Positions 38,132 through 46,321 of a stretch of DNA of 64,000 bases are shown in pieces. How positions within the stretch are numbered: the stretch's first letter is position 1; every line of letters begins with the position of its first letter. Source of the DNA: Parapedobacter tibetensis (GTDB lineage Bacteria; Bacteroidota; Bacteroidia; Sphingobacteriales; Sphingobacteriaceae); NCBI RefSeq assembly GCF_024704835.1, contig NZ_JAMXBE010000011.1, forward strand, positions 62,001 to 126,000. The letters run 5' to 3'. The position numbers and the translations under genes are program-made. Under the pieces are notes generated by a model that had not been told where the DNA came from, searched no databases, and saw only the letters and a list, made by a program, of their open reading frames with translations.

Positions 38132-39676
38132 TTACTGGTAGCCCGGATTCTGTTCCATTAAAGGGTTGGAATCCATCTCCAGCAGCGGTATCGGGAACAG
38201 TTTGTGCGTATCCTCATTAAACCTTTCTTTTACTTGAGGCCGCTTTTTTGCCATTACTACCTCACCTAGACGCTCATACCTGATCAGATCGTGCCACCGC
38301 GAACAGTCTTCATAGCAAAGCTCCCAAGAGCGCTCCTGCAATACCGTGTCTATAAATTCGGCCAGTGGCAATCCCGAATAGTCGAGCGAGTCCGCCACGT
38401 CTACCGGTTTACCAAACGCTCTTCTTTTTACTGCATTCAATGCCGAATACGAGGCTTCCGATGGCGACCCATTCGCCATAGCCGAGGCCTCTGCGTATAG
38501 CAGCAGTATGTCTGCATAGCGGATCAACGGATAGTCGTAAGGCGAATTGTACCCCACATACGAGCCGTCGCGCCGGAATTTGGCAATGCCGAAGTGGGTA
38601 ACCTTTGTGCTTGGCGCGGTAGCGCCGTTTTTTCCTGCCAAGAAGTTGGATATCGTCCAATTGCGCCGGGTATCCAAGCTATCATAAGATTGGTAGAAAG
38701 ACTGTTCCACTTTTACCGTTCCAAAACCGGCGATATTGTCCCAGCTATTCCCGTTCGCCCCGCCAAAGGGCACGATACCCCCATGGGATCCCAACGTGGT
38801 TCGCTCGCCCGGGCTATCGCTAAATTTAACGGCCAGTATGACTTCATCGTTCACCTCGGTAGCCCGGTCATTCCCGCCAAAGACATCCACAAAATCGTCC
38901 AACAACCGGTGTTCGCCCGAGGTCATGACCTCCTCGGCATAATCGGCTGCCTCCGCCCATTTGGTCTCATCATGGAGCGGATACGTAGCCCAGGTGGAAT
39001 ACACCCGTGCCAGCAAAGCCCAAGCCGCGGTTTTTGTAACCCGTCCGTTTTCGGCGGCGCCGAGTTCGCCCGGTAGGAGCAGGTACTCCTGTGCAGAAAG
39101 CAGGTCCGACTCGATTTGCTGGTAGACCGCCAGCACCGGAGACCGTTCGATGGCGATCACGTCTTCTGCCGTTAGGCTCGCTGTTTCCGTCAATTTAAGG
39201 GGAACCGCTCCGTAAAACCGTACGAGATTGAAGTAATACAATGCCCGTAGAAACTTTGCTTGGGCGATAAAATGCTGTAGGTTCTCCGTGTTGAAACGTT
39301 TATCTTCCAACAGGGGCTCCACCCGGTTGATGACCGTGTTTGCCCGATTGATGCCGACATAATGCCCCTTCCAGACTTGCGACGGAATCTGTGAGCTTGG
39401 ACCATAAGCGTACAGATCCATTTGGTGGAATTTGTTGGCCACATCGTTGTTGTTTGACCGGAGCTGGTCTGTGCCGGTCATCCCCACGGTGAGTAAGTGT
39501 TGCTTGTAACCGGCTGCGGCCAACGCATCGTAGATGCCATTGACCGCGATCTCGATATTCTCTTCGGAAGTAAAAAAGGTTTCGGATGCCAACAATGATT
39601 CCGGGGTCTCCTCCAAAAATTTCTGGCAGCCTGATAGCAGGCCAGTCAACAATCCAAGTAGTAATAGCTTCTTCAT
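38132..39676 (-). CDS. SusD/RagB-family lipoprotein (locus B, unit 2)
   Basis: This 514-residue SusD-like surface lipoprotein has a strong lipobox (GLLTGLLSGCQ, Cys17). SusD features are the N-terminal FLEETPESLLASETFFTSEE, RALYYFNLVRFYGAVPLKLT, YPLIRYADILLLYAEASAM and SWELCYEDCSRWHDLIRYERL. The hallmark C-terminus is FPIPLLEMDSNPLMEQNPGYQ. It lies 9 bp downstream of its SusC. Together with that SusC it forms the importer nearest the sigma/FecR genes. Ligand identity is unknown. Confidence 0.95.
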   Translation of the reverse strand: MKKLLLLGLLTGLLSGCQKFLEETPESLLASETFFTSEENIEIAVNGIYDALAAAGYKQHLLTVGMTGTDQLRSNNNDVANKFHQMDLYAYGPSSQIPSQVWKGHYVGINRANTVINRVEPLLEDKRFNTENLQHFIAQAKFLRALYYFNLVRFYGAVPLKLTETASLTAEDVIAIERSPVLAVYQQIESDLLSAQEYLLLPGELGAAENGRVTKTAAWALLARVYSTWATYPLHDETKWAEAADYAEEVMTSGEHRLLDDFVDVFGGNDRATEVNDEVILAVKFSDSPGERTTLGSHGGIVPFGGANGNSWDNIAGFGTVKVEQSFYQSYDSLDTRRNWTISNFLAGKNGATAPSTKVTHFGIAKFRRDGSYVGYNSPYDYPLIRYADILLLYAEASAMANGSPSEASYSALNAVKRRAFGKPVDVADSLDYSGLPLAEFIDTVLQERSWELCYEDCSRWHDLIRYERLGEVVMAKKRPQVKERFNEDTHKLFPIPLLEMDSNPLMEQNPGYQ

Positions 39677-39685
39677 AACAGTTCT

Positions 39686-42600
39686 TTAAAATTTTACCTG
39701 TACACCAAATGTATAAATCCGGGAAAGGGGATACGCTGCCCAATCGATCCCCGGCGCAACGGGGTTACGATTCACATTCGCTTCGGGGTTGTATCCCTTG
39801 TAGTTGGTCCATGTAAGCAAGTTTTGGCCCATCGCATATACCCTTAAGGTCTTCAGCGGTGTGCGTTTCAACAGGTCAGGCCGGAGTGTATAACCCAAGG
39901 TTACGTTACGCAGGCGTAAAAACGACCCATCTTCGATGTATCGTTCGACCAGCCGGTTCACTTCACTTTTTCCGATAGCGGGCAATTCGGCGTCCTGATT
40001 TTCGGATGTCCAACTGCCTTCTAAAGCGATGGGCGACTTGTTCCTGGGATCGGTTATTTCTTCGAGGTAAATCCGATTGGCATTGTATACGCTGTTGCCG
40101 TATGACCAGTTGAAGAACACGCTCAAATCGAGATTTTTGTACCTCAAGTCGTTTGTAAAACCACCGTAGTGTTTGGGCTGAGCATTTCCGAGGATTACAC
40201 GATCATCATCATTAATGACCCCATCGCCATTTTGATCCACAAAGTTCCATCTGCCGGCCTGTCGCTGCTCTGCCTGCGTTGGATTGTCCGGCAACCCGAC
40301 GATCCCATCGGTTTGGTAGCCGTAGAACGTACCGATAGGGGAGCCCGGTTGTAAAATCACCTCATTCACCACCGTATGGCTTCCGCCAACTACATTGACA
40401 AAGATCTGTTCATATGGCCCCAAGTCCAGTACTTTATTGCGGATAAACGATATATTGAAGCTCGTGCTCCACTCAAAATCCCGCTTGGCAATGTTCTTTG
40501 AATTGATACCGATCTCCAGTCCGGTGTTTTGCAAGCTACCAATGTTCTGCAGTGCCGGTGCGGCAACGCCCGCCGAAGGAATCAGATTGATGGCCAAGAG
40601 CAGGTCTTCCGTCTTTTTGTGGAATGCATCAACGGTTGCGTTCAGCCTATTCTTGAACAACCCTACATCCAAGCCTAGATTGTATTGGGTGGTTTTTTCC
40701 CACGTCAAATCCGGATTGGCTACACGATCGGTGCCTACCGCAATGTTGGCCCCTCCATCGCCTGTTCCGAAACTGTAGAAATTGACCCCAAGGGACGATA
40801 GGGACTGGTAACGCTGCACCTCCTGGTTTCCGGTGACACCGTACCCCAACCGCAGTTTGAGATCGCTGATGGCTTTTACGTCTTTCAGGAATGCTTCGTT
40901 TGATAGCCTCCATGCGAAAGCGGCCGCAGGGAAATACCCCCATTTATTGCCCTTGGCAAAACGTGATGAGCCATCGGCCCGCAAACTGAGGGTAACCAGG
41001 TACCGCTCGTCAAACTGGTAGTTTACCCTTCCCAAACCCGAGGCAATGGACCACTCGTCGACGCTTGATTTGGGGATAACCGGATTCGTACCCAACCCGA
41101 TGTTGTTGAAACCCAAATCTTCAATGTCAAAATCGAAGTTGAGAATCTCATTGAATGTTCGCCGACCGGATTGTAAGGTGCCTCCCCCCAACACGGTGAG
41201 GTGGTGCTTTCCGAATTGTTTATCGTACGTGAGCGTATTCTCATTCACCCAATCCCGGTTGTTCGCGTTCCGGATCTGTACCCGCCCCCCAACTGCAGCA
41301 CCGGCCCCTACACGGGATGAGTGGAATGCGTTGCGTTTCTGATTAAGCACATTGGCGCCGGCCATCACTTTAAAGGTCAATGCTTTCGTAATGTCGTATT
41401 CCACCGACACATTCCCCATAAGCCGGTCTGCGGTATTTTCCAGGTCAATTTCATTGAGCACGGATAGGGGACTATAGTTGGCAGATCCGCCGATTTCACT
41501 GGTGGGTTCCAGATTTTCATTCGGAATTACCGGCGGGAAGAACAGTGCTTGGTTTACCACGCCGGCATTCTGGTTGTTGGTGCCACCGGTGGCCGCCCCG
41601 TCTTGTTTGACAAACGAAGCCGAAACCAAGGTTGAGAAACGCATTTTTGGAGAAATATTGCCCCGCAAGTTGAGGCGACCCGTGAAACGGTCGAATGCCG
41701 AGGTCTTGATGATCCCCTGGTCGTTGAAATAACCAAACGAGGTGTTGTACTTGATGTTTTTGACCCCGCCACTCATGCCCAACACATGGTTTTGCATCAC
41801 CGCTTGCCGGTAGATGGCGTCCTGCCAGTTGGTCGTTGCTGAATCCGCGTACCGCTCCGGATTTTCGAAGGGGTTTTCTTCATTGTTGATACGTCTGATA
41901 TTTTGATAGGTCGCATATTGTAGCGCATCCATCACGGTTAGCTGTTCGGTTAGGTTCTTTATCCCTGCATAGGCATTGTATGTAATGGTGGGCTGCCCAA
42001 CCTGCCCGCTTTTGGTGGTAATGATCACAACCCCATTAGCTCCCCGGGCGCCATAGATAGCCGTTGCTGACGCATCTTTGAGAATTTGGATGGATTCAAT
42101 ATCGCTGGGGTTTATGCCCGCAAGGATATTGGTGCTGGCGGTGGCCGCGTAATCCGCCCCCATCGCTTCTTGCTCGTCGTCAATGATCGGAAACCCGTCG
42201 ATGACGTAAAGGGGCTCATTTGAAGCGCTGATGGAGGTGCCCCCCCGTACCCGGATAGACGCGCCGCCGCCGGGGCTACCCTCGCCGCTGAGCACCTGTA
42301 CACCGGCGGCTCGCCCCGTCAATGCATCGATAAACGAGGTGTTGACGGTTTTTTCCAACTCGGCCGACGAAACAGATGCAATCGCACCCGTCACGTCCCC
42401 CTTCTTCTGCGTACCATAGCCAACCACCACCACCTCATCCACCTCGCTAAACGTTGCTTTGAGTACAACATCTACCGTGGTACGATTCCCCACAGGTATG
42501 CCCGCGGTCTCAAATCCGAGCATACTAAACACCAGTATCGCATTTTTCGGGACATTTCGCATTTGGTATTGTCCTGCTGCATTGGTGGAGACACCCCGAT

Positions 42601-43048
42601 CCGTTCCTTTGATCGATACCGACGCGCCCACCAGCGGTGCACCGGTGGTGTCCCTTACCGACCCCCGAAGGATCCGGGGTTGCTTCGCCTTATCGGTCGG
42701 CCGCGGTATATCCCGTTGGCCCTTTGGGTAAATCATGATGGTCTTGTCTTCCATCATGTAGTCCAACCCTTGCCCCGCCAAACTGGCCTCGAGCGCTTCT
42801 TCCAGCGTCCCTTTTTCGATAGCGAAGGTTACCGGTTTCGCGTGCCGGAAAATCCCATTGTTGTAGAAAAAAACATAGTCGCTTTGCTGTTCGATGGCCG
42901 AAAGCACCTGCTTCAACGGAAGTTCCCGGGCCGAAAACGTGATGCTCTGGGAAAATCCCCTGGCCTGAACCTGAAGCATGGCGACGGTTAGTAACATCAT
43001 CGTCAATTTCATAACTAACCAATAATTCGTTTTATAATTTAAATGCAT
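39686..43048 (-). CDS. SusC-family TonB-dependent transducer with STN domain (locus B, unit 2)
   Basis: This 1120-residue outer-membrane importer and signal transducer starts at ATG 43048 (MHLNYKTNYWLVMKLTMMLL), chosen by comparison with the SusC at 36409; ATG 43012 is an alternative. The signal ends near ARGFSQ. An STN domain follows (LKQVLSAIEQQSDYVFFYN), then a carboxypeptidase-regulatory-like domain (RGSVRDTTGAPLVGASVSIK), the plug start VVVVGYGTQKKGDVTGAIAS, and the barrel ending VQVKF. The STN domain makes it the likely partner of the locus B FecR (46322), whereas the SusC at 33335 lacks it. It is preceded by the third GH-A gene and a stem-loop. Confidence 0.95.
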   Translation of the reverse strand: MHLNYKTNYWLVMKLTMMLLTVAMLQVQARGFSQSITFSARELPLKQVLSAIEQQSDYVFFYNNGIFRHAKPVTFAIEKGTLEEALEASLAGQGLDYMMEDKTIMIYPKGQRDIPRPTDKAKQPRILRGSVRDTTGAPLVGASVSIKGTDRGVSTNAAGQYQMRNVPKNAILVFSMLGFETAGIPVGNRTTVDVVLKATFSEVDEVVVVGYGTQKKGDVTGAIASVSSAELEKTVNTSFIDALTGRAAGVQVLSGEGSPGGGASIRVRGGTSISASNEPLYVIDGFPIIDDEQEAMGADYAATASTNILAGINPSDIESIQILKDASATAIYGARGANGVVIITTKSGQVGQPTITYNAYAGIKNLTEQLTVMDALQYATYQNIRRINNEENPFENPERYADSATTNWQDAIYRQAVMQNHVLGMSGGVKNIKYNTSFGYFNDQGIIKTSAFDRFTGRLNLRGNISPKMRFSTLVSASFVKQDGAATGGTNNQNAGVVNQALFFPPVIPNENLEPTSEIGGSANYSPLSVLNEIDLENTADRLMGNVSVEYDITKALTFKVMAGANVLNQKRNAFHSSRVGAGAAVGGRVQIRNANNRDWVNENTLTYDKQFGKHHLTVLGGGTLQSGRRTFNEILNFDFDIEDLGFNNIGLGTNPVIPKSSVDEWSIASGLGRVNYQFDERYLVTLSLRADGSSRFAKGNKWGYFPAAAFAWRLSNEAFLKDVKAISDLKLRLGYGVTGNQEVQRYQSLSSLGVNFYSFGTGDGGANIAVGTDRVANPDLTWEKTTQYNLGLDVGLFKNRLNATVDAFHKKTEDLLLAINLIPSAGVAAPALQNIGSLQNTGLEIGINSKNIAKRDFEWSTSFNISFIRNKVLDLGPYEQIFVNVVGGSHTVVNEVILQPGSPIGTFYGYQTDGIVGLPDNPTQAEQRQAGRWNFVDQNGDGVINDDDRVILGNAQPKHYGGFTNDLRYKNLDLSVFFNWSYGNSVYNANRIYLEEITDPRNKSPIALEGSWTSENQDAELPAIGKSEVNRLVERYIEDGSFLRLRNVTLGYTLRPDLLKRTPLKTLRVYAMGQNLLTWTNYKGYNPEANVNRNPVAPGIDWAAYPLSRIYTFGVQVKF

Positions 43049-43095
43049 ACTTTTACCTTGTTTAAGGTTAAACAATCAATTCCAATTCAGATGGG
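43049..43095 (-). repeat. Conserved leader upstream of SusC (copy 2)
   Basis: This matches the leader at 36410-36456: CCATCTGAAT, a short variable stretch, TGATTGTTTAACCTTAAA, then CAAGG and the ATG. Conservation in an untranslated stretch next to both SusC genes suggests common descent, and possibly a cis-acting role. Confidence 0.75.
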
Positions 43096-43132
43096 TGAGA
43101 CCTTGAACGCCCTGCCTTTTGGGCGGGTTTTC

Positions 43133-43159
43133 GCCGGAAGTGCCGCAAACACTTCCGGC
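43133..43159 (-). promoter_or_regulatory. Perfect 10-bp stem-loop between GH-A paralogue 3 and SusC
   Basis: GCCGGAAGTG (43133-43142) pairs perfectly with CACTTCCGGC (43150-43159) across a 7-nt loop, starting immediately after the GH-A stop codon. A second weaker hairpin (CGCCC 43108-43112 with GGGCG 43121-43125) follows. No T-run follows on the transcribed strand, so it is more likely an RNA processing, stability or attenuation element than a classical terminator. Confidence 0.5.
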
Positions 43160-44797
43160 TTATTTGGTGCATGTGATTTCATCCCAATACGCCACTCCTT
43201 CGCCATTGTGCTCTAAAGAGATGACTACCCATTCGTTTACCGCGACGAAGCTAACCTCTCTCCTGATGTATTTCCCATCGGACTCCGCGTAGGTGATCTT
43301 TTTTTCTGCTTTCTCTTTCCCCAATACGTCGAAACCTATCCCTCTCAAGGTCGCTTGCGAGCCTTCCCCGCTTAGCTTTACCCAAGCCCCGATCTTATAC
43401 CGCTGGCCAGGCGTTAGCCCTTCCACCAATCGCCTGCAGCGGTTGGCTGTAATTTGGGTACGGCCTGGCTTTGTCATTTTCAGGTAGCTATTCCCAACCC
43501 GTGCATTTTCGGAGTCGTCATGGGCGAAGACCACCGACTGCCATTCCACTGGAATGGACGTTTGCACGCCTCCCCAGGCCCGGCCCCGGAACGAAACCAC
43601 CCACCCGCGGGATTTATCGGGATTAGCCTCTTCAAACCCGCCGTTGATCCCGCCCGAGAGCAAGTGTGGTTCCAATTGCCAAAGCGATTTGTACGCTTGG
43701 TATTCTTTCTCGTATGGTTCAAATCCATCAGCCGTTGGCCGGCCTACGTCCAGCACATTATACTCCCCATTGCTTGCCTTCGATCCGATCAGCGAATACA
43801 TCACGATGTATTTACACCCCAGGGATTTCATCTGCACCAGATCGTTACCGATCCATCGGGTCTTAAACGCCCTCGAATCCGCTTCCGTGGCTCCAGCCCA
43901 CGCTACGTCGAGCGTAAGCGGGGTTCCATTTTCGTTCATCACAACACCCCTGCGCGGATAGCCCATTTCCTCCGCCCGGTCAATGGCATTCCAGATCGCG
44001 GTCTCCGACATTTGTCCGTCTTCGCCAATATCATTGTGTTTGTGGAACCCGAAATAATCACAGTGGCGAGTAATCCCACCCTCGGCCAACTGCACGGCGC
44101 TTGTGGCGATATGGCCGGTAGAAACCGGACTGGATATCAACACCACGTCCGGATTGACGGCTTTCATCGCCGTATAAACCACCTCCTGGATCCGCAGCAC
44201 CTGAGCAATGGTCAAGGCTACGCCATCCTCCCGCATACCGGGCATGAAGGGTTCGTTTACTGCCGAATAATAGATCGGCCGGGTTCCATAATACCGGGCA
44301 AGCTCTCCCACGTAGTATCGGCAATTCTCTTCCCAAATGGGCCCGTAGTTGTCCGGGTTCACGACCACTCGGTCAACTATCATAGGAATGCTGTACCGGA
44401 TGCCTTCTTCATCCAGGGTTTTATAAATCTTATCTAGATAGGCAAATTCAATCGGGTCGCCCTTTTCTATCTTTCTCCCGCCGAGATGCAGGTTGGCTAC
44501 GGACTCGCGCACGCCCCATACATTCAAGTCTTTGAGGTGCTTGATGATGGCGGCCCGTTTCGGCATGCCATCCGTCGTGTCCCTTGCTCCCCGATAGGTA
44601 TAGATATCCAAATTCGCATTGAACAACAGGTTGCCCCGATAACTTTCGTCATACGCAGGGCGCGCTTCGCTTTTTTCTTGGGGCTCAGGTTTTTGCGTTA
44701 GCTTATCTTGGCATTTGCTAAAAAATGGAAAGACTGCAAAAAAAGCGACGCATCTCATTAGCCGCGGAATAAATTTTCTCCTGTTAGGTTTCATCAT
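43160..44797 (-). CDS. Clan GH-A-like barrel protein (paralogue 3)
   Basis: This 545-residue exported protein begins MMKPNRRKFIPRLMRC, with a signal ending near FFSKC, almost the same as paralogue 1. The barrel has YYSAVNEP (Glu182, candidate acid/base) and VVMNENG (Glu289, candidate nucleophile). The C-terminal binding-like domain (INGGFEEANPDKSRGWVV) ends YWDEITCTK. It is the first of the three GH-A genes in transcription order, 24 bp after a sulfatase and just upstream of the SusC transducer. N-terminal similarity groups it with paralogue 1 rather than the lipoprotein paralogue 2. The enzyme class is inferred from barrel motifs only. Confidence 0.75.
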   Translation of the reverse strand: MMKPNRRKFIPRLMRCVAFFAVFPFFSKCQDKLTQKPEPQEKSEARPAYDESYRGNLLFNANLDIYTYRGARDTTDGMPKRAAIIKHLKDLNVWGVRESVANLHLGGRKIEKGDPIEFAYLDKIYKTLDEEGIRYSIPMIVDRVVVNPDNYGPIWEENCRYYVGELARYYGTRPIYYSAVNEPFMPGMREDGVALTIAQVLRIQEVVYTAMKAVNPDVVLISSPVSTGHIATSAVQLAEGGITRHCDYFGFHKHNDIGEDGQMSETAIWNAIDRAEEMGYPRRGVVMNENGTPLTLDVAWAGATEADSRAFKTRWIGNDLVQMKSLGCKYIVMYSLIGSKASNGEYNVLDVGRPTADGFEPYEKEYQAYKSLWQLEPHLLSGGINGGFEEANPDKSRGWVVSFRGRAWGGVQTSIPVEWQSVVFAHDDSENARVGNSYLKMTKPGRTQITANRCRRLVEGLTPGQRYKIGAWVKLSGEGSQATLRGIGFDVLGKEKAEKKITYAESDGKYIRREVSFVAVNEWVVISLEHNGEGVAYWDEITCTK

Positions 44798-44821
44798 GGT
44801 GGTTTTTTATTTGGTTTACAC

Positions 44822-46249
44822 TTATGGGTTTATTCTATAAAGATTCCTGTCTATGTCATGCGGATAATTGTCGTACCACGTTTTCAATTCTTCTTTGAGC
44901 CGCCTAGTTGCCCGGCGATCGATAAGGGCTAAGTTATCCCTCTCCCCCGGGTCTTTGCGGATGTTATACAATTGCTGGGACGTGCCATCGACATCCATCA
45001 TCAGTTTGAAATCGCCTTTCCGTATCGCCAGATCGGGATCGTTGTCGCCATCGTATCCCGGACGGTCTGGCGGACGGATCCAAAACAACGGTTTCTCACG
45101 CAACCGCGAAGACTGTCCGGTAATGGCGCCAAACAGGTTTTCGCCATCGTAGGCTACCTCAGGCTGCGGGTCAACGCCTGCCGCCGCCATAAAAATCAGT
45201 GGCAGATCGATACCTGCCATTACCGTATTTTGATTGACCGTGCCACGCTTATCGGCCGAAATCTGATCCGGCCACCAGGCAATAAACGGCTCTCGAATAC
45301 CGCCCTCATACAAGCTGGCCTTATATCCCCTAAGATTTCCTGCTGTATTGACTTTTTTATCAGGGCCATTATCGCTGGTGAAGATGATGAGTGTATTCTT
45401 GGCGAGCTCCGGTTCAGCCCGGATGAAGTCAAAAAGGCGGCCCATTTGCCGATCCATTTCAGCCATTACCCCCAAAAAGCGTGCTTTGGTTGAAAGATCC
45501 CCCCGCAATGCTGCTATGGGTTCCAACGGTGTATGAATATCATCCGGCCAAAGGTTAATGAAGAAGGGCTTATTTGCCCGCTTTGCGTTCTGTATCGCAC
45601 CGATGGTCCGGTCGACAAACACTTGTGTGAAATTTTCCCGCTTTTCCCAGTGTATGTCTCCGTTACCGAGTTTGGCCGACATTTTCTCCAACTCCCTCGT
45701 ACTATCTTTCAGATTCAGCGTCTCATAAGTGGCCAAATACCGTTCGCCCAAACCTTCGAACTGTGTGACTGACTCGTCAAACCCGTATTGGGTAATAAGC
45801 GGAGCATCACCAACATCGCGGCCACCGCCCATATGCCATTTGCCGATGTGGGCGGTATAGTATCCGGTTTTGGCGATGGATGGCGCTGCCGTATCCAGGT
45901 AGTCGCGCATCCCCCTTGCTTTATTTTGTTCCCTCGCGTGAATAAAAGAGGTAATCCCCCAACGGGAAGGATATTGACCAGTGAGCACCGCCGTACGGGA
46001 GGGCGAGCAAATGGGGGCATTCACATAGAACTGGTTGAAGCGGATCCCCTCCGAGGCCAGTTTATCGATATTCGGCGTCTGGACTTCGTCATTTCCGTAG
46101 CAGCCCAAATCGCCGTATCCCATGTCGTCAATGAAAACAAATAGGATATTCGGCTGATGCGCAACAACGTTGTTGGTGTTGCAGACTAAACAAATAGCCA
46201 GAACAAAAAGCGCGCAGACACTACTCGTTTCCTGAATAGCATTGTTCAT
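44822..46249 (-). CDS. Type I sulfatase (first gene after FecR in locus B)
   Basis: This 475-residue exported sulfatase starts at ATG 46249 (MNNAIQETSS); a GTG at 46270 would add seven residues. The signal ends near VVAHQ. QPNILFVFIDDMGYGDLG provides the first metal ligands. ICSPSRTAVLTGQYPSRWG holds Cys81, the formylglycine residue. YYTAHIGKWHMGGG, FFINLWPDDIHTPLEP and IIFTSDNGPDKK follow. The CSPSRTAVLTGQYPSRWG pattern recalls S1_16-type sulfatases (4-O-sulfate on galactose-type sugars), with low confidence. It lies 73 bp after FecR, downstream of a palindromic site, and heads the structural part of locus B. Confidence 0.92.
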   Translation of the reverse strand: MNNAIQETSSVCALFVLAICLVCNTNNVVAHQPNILFVFIDDMGYGDLGCYGNDEVQTPNIDKLASEGIRFNQFYVNAPICSPSRTAVLTGQYPSRWGITSFIHAREQNKARGMRDYLDTAAPSIAKTGYYTAHIGKWHMGGGRDVGDAPLITQYGFDESVTQFEGLGERYLATYETLNLKDSTRELEKMSAKLGNGDIHWEKRENFTQVFVDRTIGAIQNAKRANKPFFINLWPDDIHTPLEPIAALRGDLSTKARFLGVMAEMDRQMGRLFDFIRAEPELAKNTLIIFTSDNGPDKKVNTAGNLRGYKASLYEGGIREPFIAWWPDQISADKRGTVNQNTVMAGIDLPLIFMAAAGVDPQPEVAYDGENLFGAITGQSSRLREKPLFWIRPPDRPGYDGDNDPDLAIRKGDFKLMMDVDGTSQQLYNIRKDPGERDNLALIDRRATRRLKEELKTWYDNYPHDIDRNLYRINP

Positions 46250-46293
46250 CACAATACAGGTTTTAATCACTAATTTCCTCCCAATGTACCGAA

Positions 46294-46303
46294 GTACCGG
46301 TAC
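46294..46303. promoter_or_regulatory. Palindrome GTACCGGTAC between FecR and the first sulfatase
   Basis: This is a perfect 10-bp palindrome in the 72-bp FecR-sulfatase gap, preceded by a second GTACC at 46286-46290 and followed by GGTA at 46306-46309. It may be an operator or part of a sigma-dependent promoter region for the long sulfatase/SusCD operon. Confidence 0.35.
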
Positions 46304-46321
46304 ACGGTATTTATAATTAAG

